Below, piece by piece: positions 60,521 to 64,000 of a DNA stretch of 64,000 nt (its first letter is position 1; every line of letters starts with the position of its first letter). Made by a program: the position numbers and the translations under genes. Location of the stretch: contig JBBATY010000001.1 in the NCBI GenBank assembly GCA_040398525.1, forward strand, positions 186,001 through 250,000. The letters run 5' to 3'. The stretch is from VFMC01 sp040398525. Lineage in GTDB: Bacteria > Actinomycetota > Acidimicrobiia > Acidimicrobiales > Ilumatobacteraceae. The notes below the pieces were generated by a model. That model was not told where the DNA came from and searched no databases. It saw only the letters and a list, made by a program, of their open reading frames with translations.

Positions 60521-63391
60521 ATGCGACGCCGACGAACCTCACGCAACGTGGTCGCCGCCGGGTTGGTCGCATGCGCGTGCATCGCAGCAGTGGCTGCATC
60601 CCCTCCGCCAACGCTCGGCGCCCAGGCCGCCGTGGTCGACGACACCTTCAGCCGAACCCTGTCCGGTAGCTGGGGCAGCGCCGAGCTCGGCGGGCCCTAT
60701 GTGCTCGACGAGGCCGTCGCCTTCTCTGCCGACGGGTCGGTCGGCCGGGTCTCGATCGGTCGCGGCGAAGACCGTCGAGCACTGCTCGGCACGAGTCTCA
60801 GCGACGTCGAGGCCTCCGTCCGCATCAGGTTCGAATCGATCCCGACAACGGGCAGCGGCGCGTACATCGGCCTGCGGCTGCGCAGCGCGGCGAACGGCAA
60901 CGAGTACCGCGCCCGTCTCCGGGCCCTGCCGGGTGGTGTGGGCCGGATCAGCCTGGTGCGAGTCACCGGCGCCACGCAGGCCGTCACGGCGGTCGGCCCG
61001 GAGGTGCAGCTCCCCTTCGCCGTCACGGCCGGCACCTGGTACCAGATGCGCGCCACGGTCACCGGCTCCAGCGAGGTGGCGATACGTCTGAAGGTCTGGC
61101 CGGACGCCGCCACCGAGCCCGACTGGCAACTGTCGGGCACCGACCGCACCGCGACGCGGCTGGCAGGGGCTGGGGCAGCGGGGCTGTGGTTCTACGTCTC
61201 GGGCGCCGGAGCCACGACACCGGCCTCCGTCGACGACCTGGTGGTCGTCGGATCGGCTCCACCTCCCCCGCCGTCGAGCACCACCACGCTGCCCGGCACC
61301 ACGACCACGACAAGCACCACGTCCACGTCCACGACAAGCACCACGTCCACGACCACCACGACCACTGTCGTGCCGCCCCCACCACCCGCAGGCCCAACCG
61401 CCGACTTCGCCTTCGGAGCCGCCGACCTCCGCGTCGAGTTCGACGCCTCGGCGAGCACGGGCGAGGGCCTCACCTACGACTGGGACTTCGGCAACTGGAC
61501 CGCCGGCAGTGGCATCCGCACCAGCCACACGTACGCAGCGGCCGGCACGCGAGGGGTGCGGCTCACGGTGACCGACCGCTTCGGTCGCTCGGCCACGGTC
61601 GTCAAGCAGGTGACCGCCGCAGTGGCAGGCGCGTCGCTGCCGATCATGTACACCTTCGACCCGGGTGCGCCGGACCAGTTGGTGGTGGCCACCTGGGGCT
61701 CCGACGACAACCCGGGAACGATCACCCGACCGCTCGCCACGGTCGACGAGGCCATCGACCGCCTCGGCGGCGGTCGTCCTGGCACCATCGTCGTCCGCGG
61801 CGGCCTCTACCGCGAGGGCAACCTCCGGGTCCCGCAGGGCCGACAGGTACGAATCGTCGGGTTCCCCGGCGAGGTGCCTGTGTTCAACGGCGCTGCACCG
61901 ATCACCCAGTGGACCACGACCGGGTCGCTGGTCTGGGCGCCGTACCGACCACAGCCGGTCACCGACGGCAGCGGCATCCCCTTCTCGACCGACACCCTGG
62001 GCCTCAACCCGCCGTACGTCGGCCGCTTCCCCGATCAGGCCTGGGTGGGCGACAGGATGCTCCGCCAGGTCACCGCACGCAACGACGTGCGAGCGGGGAC
62101 GTTCTGGGTCGATCGCAACGCACAGCGGATCTACCTGTCGGCCGGCGACGCCCAGTCGGGCCCGGTCGAGGTCTCGGCCCGCGACCAGTTCATCCGCATC
62201 TCGGGCGCGGGCTCGTCGCTCGAGGGCCTGCGGATCATGCGCTTCTCGAACTCGGCCGACGACTACGGCGTGATCTTCGTCGACCCGACAGCGCACGGCA
62301 GCGTGCTCCGGCACGTCGAGGTGCACGACGCTGCGTTCCAGGCGATCCAGTACTCCGGCGACGAAGACCGCAAGGTGATCGTGCGTGGCGCGACGCTCGA
62401 GCACGTCACCGTCGCGCGGCCGAACTGGATGGGCGTATCGGCCACGCTCGTCGACGACCTCACGATGCGCTGGGTGCGCATCACGGGCAACGACCCCTAC
62501 GACGAGTTCTACCGCCTCCCCCAGTCCGGGGCGCTGAAGACATCGCGCACGCGCAACGTCGTGGTGGCCGACAGCCTGATCGCCGACAACAACGGTGACG
62601 GGTTGTGGTTCGACCAGAGCAGCGCGAACGTCACCATCGTCGGCAACCGCATCGTCGGCAACACCGGGTGGGGCGTGTTCTTCGAGCTCTCCGACGGACT
62701 GCTGATGGCCGACAACTACGTCCGCTCGCAGGGCGGTGGTCGGGCGCTCATCGTGGCTGGGGCCGGCGGGGCGAAGATCGTCAACAACACCCTCGTCGGC
62801 GGCACCGAGCCGATGGGTGCCTTCCCCGACAACCGGTCGAAGCCGGGCTGCGCCGACCCGGCCAAGCCGCTGTGCGCCAACTCGTACCCGAGCGACCGCG
62901 ACATGGTGCGACCGTTGCCTCCGACACTCGACTGGATGCCCCGCATCGACCTGATGCTCAACAACGTCATCGCCCACCCGACCCAGAACGGCTACTGCGG
63001 CGCCGTGGTGGCGATGTGCGTGACCGAGTGGAACCTCGAGGCGCTGCGGCCGATCCAGACGATCTTCCACCAGGCCGAACCAGGCCGGGGCATCCCACGT
63101 ACGGTGGTCGACGGCAACGTCTACGTCACGGGCACCGGCATGTTGTTCGGCACGCCGATCGGCGACTTCCCCACGCTCGCCGGGTTCGTCGAGGCGATGC
63201 GACGACCCCCGGTGTCGCTCGACATCGAACGACGCGGCCGGTCAGGGCCGGGCCTCGTGCAGGCCGACGGCACCCTTACCCCGGCCTTGGCCGCGCAGCA
63301 CGGCACCGCCGTCGCCGTACCGCCCACCGGGGCGCTCGACCGTCTACCTGCCGGCACCACCCGGTTCGGGTCGCTGCGCGCTCCTGGTTGA
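60521..63391 (+). CDS. large secreted protein: LamG-like, PKD and right-handed beta-helix domains
   Basis: 956 residues. Signal peptide (about 1-36, ending LGAQAA), a concanavalin-like beta-sandwich (about 40-245, DDTFSRTLSGSWG), a Pro-rich and Thr/Ser-rich linker (about 248-290), a PKD domain (about 292-372, LTYDWDFGNWTAG). Then a parallel beta-helix (about 390-830) opens with GSDDNPGTITRPLATVDEAID and continues with GNRIVGNTGWGVFFE-like coils. No catalytic residues or cell-wall anchor are clear. Likely a surface polysaccharide-binding or -degrading protein. Confidence 0.85.
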   Translation: MRRRRTSRNVVAAGLVACACIAAVAASPPPTLGAQAAVVDDTFSRTLSGSWGSAELGGPYVLDEAVAFSADGSVGRVSIGRGEDRRALLGTSLSDVEASVRIRFESIPTTGSGAYIGLRLRSAANGNEYRARLRALPGGVGRISLVRVTGATQAVTAVGPEVQLPFAVTAGTWYQMRATVTGSSEVAIRLKVWPDAATEPDWQLSGTDRTATRLAGAGAAGLWFYVSGAGATTPASVDDLVVVGSAPPPPPSSTTTLPGTTTTTSTTSTSTTSTTSTTTTTTVVPPPPPAGPTADFAFGAADLRVEFDASASTGEGLTYDWDFGNWTAGSGIRTSHTYAAAGTRGVRLTVTDRFGRSATVVKQVTAAVAGASLPIMYTFDPGAPDQLVVATWGSDDNPGTITRPLATVDEAIDRLGGGRPGTIVVRGGLYREGNLRVPQGRQVRIVGFPGEVPVFNGAAPITQWTTTGSLVWAPYRPQPVTDGSGIPFSTDTLGLNPPYVGRFPDQAWVGDRMLRQVTARNDVRAGTFWVDRNAQRIYLSAGDAQSGPVEVSARDQFIRISGAGSSLEGLRIMRFSNSADDYGVIFVDPTAHGSVLRHVEVHDAAFQAIQYSGDEDRKVIVRGATLEHVTVARPNWMGVSATLVDDLTMRWVRITGNDPYDEFYRLPQSGALKTSRTRNVVVADSLIADNNGDGLWFDQSSANVTIVGNRIVGNTGWGVFFELSDGLLMADNYVRSQGGGRALIVAGAGGAKIVNNTLVGGTEPMGAFPDNRSKPGCADPAKPLCANSYPSDRDMVRPLPPTLDWMPRIDLMLNNVIAHPTQNGYCGAVVAMCVTEWNLEALRPIQTIFHQAEPGRGIPRTVVDGNVYVTGTGMLFGTPIGDFPTLAGFVEAMRRPPVSLDIERRGRSGPGLVQADGTLTPALAAQHGTAVAVPPTGALDRLPAGTTRFGSLRAPG

Positions 63392-63408
63392 GCGGGCGAC
63401 GGCAGCGC

Positions 63409-64000
63409 TCAGAGCACGGCTTCGATGAGGCGAGGGCCGCGCTCGCGCATCGCCACGGCGAAGGCGTCGTCGAACGCCTCGAGCGTGTCGACGCGGACGG
63501 CCTCGACACCCATGCCTCCGGCGAGTTGCACCCAGTCGAGGGCAGGGTTGCCGATGTCGAGCATCGACAGCGCCCCCGGCCCAGCAGCAGCCCCGACGCG
63601 CATCAGTTCGATGTTCAAGATGGCGTAGCTGCGGTTGGCGAACACCACCGTGGTGACGTCGAGGCCCTCGCGCGCCTGGGTCCACAGCGCCTGCAGGGTG
63701 TACATCGCCCCGCCGTCGCCGTGGAGGCACACCACCTTGCGATCGGGGCAGGCCACTGCGGCACCGGTCGCGAGCGGGAGCCCCTGCCCGATGGACCCAC
63801 CGGTGAGCGACAGCACAGCGTGGGGCGCAGCCGTGGCAAGAGCGAGGGCCGGCCCGAGCGCCGAGGTGGCAGCCTCATCGGAGATGATCGCCCCTTCGGG
63901 CAGGTGGCGGGCGATGCTGCGGCCTATGCCGAACTGGTCCCACCGACCCGACGGACCGTCGGCCACCTGATGTGCGGCCAGGGGGAAGCCGTCGTGCGAG
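63409..64000 (-). CDS. TPP-dependent acetolactate-synthase-like enzyme, N-terminus beyond window
   Basis: Residues of the C-terminal third are visible; the frame stays open to the right edge. TPP-binding motif GDGGAMYTLQALWTQ..VVFAN (GDG to N), preceded by GSIGQGLPLATGAAVACPDRKVV. The family includes acetolactate synthase, benzoylformate decarboxylase and related decarboxylases. PLAAHQVADGP upstream shows the coding frame runs past 64000. Converges on the beta-helix gene. Confidence 0.88.
   Translation of the reverse strand, partial: SHDGFPLAAHQVADGPSGRWDQFGIGRSIARHLPEGAIISDEAATSALGPALALATAAPHAVLSLTGGSIGQGLPLATGAAVACPDRKVVCLHGDGGAMYTLQALWTQAREGLDVTTVVFANRSYAILNIELMRVGAAAGPGALSMLDIGNPALDWVQLAGGMGVEAVRVDTLEAFDDAFAVAMRERGPRLIEAVL

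Overview
The window is 64 kb of very GC-rich bacterial DNA (roughly 70% GC by eye). It contains about 59 protein genes, no complete rRNA or tRNA gene, no CRISPR array, no insertion sequence, and one 100-base assembly gap (57504-57603). No gene-free stretch exceeds about 250 bases. The content points to an actinobacterium, most plausibly class Acidimicrobiia (Ilumatobacter-like). The reasons are a fused CofG/CofH Fo synthase (FbiC), two luciferase-like F420-type oxidoreductases, a mycothiol-type DsbA protein, a DUF1918 protein, and a TANNNT -10 hexamer only 6-9 bases before the start codon of 21 genes, which is the signature of leaderless mRNAs. The taxonomic placement is inference.

A conserved housekeeping backbone lies on the minus strand. 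Read right to left it runs rimP-nusA-rnpM(ylxR)-infB, rbfA-truB-ribF, rpsO, pnp-M16 protease, dapB, dapA-rnj-ftsK. proS points outward beside rimP. This order is common in actinobacteria, but here it is split by accessory blocks. One is an ABC-2 exporter plus a DsbA-like protein (31491-34679). A second is a flavin/F420 block on the plus strand (22448-29130: riboflavin synthase, THI5/NMT1-type ABC transporter, chorismate mutase-VOC fusion, Fo synthase). A third is a GluR0-like ligand-gated potassium channel (16911-18035). A fourth holds secreted proteins, an amino-acid ABC importer, a TetR regulator and a diiron ferritin-like protein (7902-16050).

Right of proS (41628-64000) the genes are mostly catabolic or regulatory and alternate in strand. 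They include a MaoC hydratase and two SDRs, a geranylgeranyl-reductase-like flavoprotein, phytanoyl-CoA and TauD dioxygenases, a nitronate monooxygenase-like enzyme, an M20 peptidase with an MFS exporter, a serine hydrolase, a class III adenylate cyclase, LarE, an acyltransferase-3, two LLM oxidoreductases, a large beta-helix/PKD secreted protein and a TPP-dependent enzyme cut by the right edge.

The most notable observations are the window-wide leaderless promoter pattern; the flavin/F420/aromatic cluster whose transporter subunit is translationally coupled to Fo synthase; the GluR0-type channel; twin near-identical hairpins at the 5' end of an ABC permease gene; a terminator-like hairpin in the rimP-nusA leader; and a 33-bp intergenic region with two back-to-back leaderless promoters serving a cyclase and an SDR.
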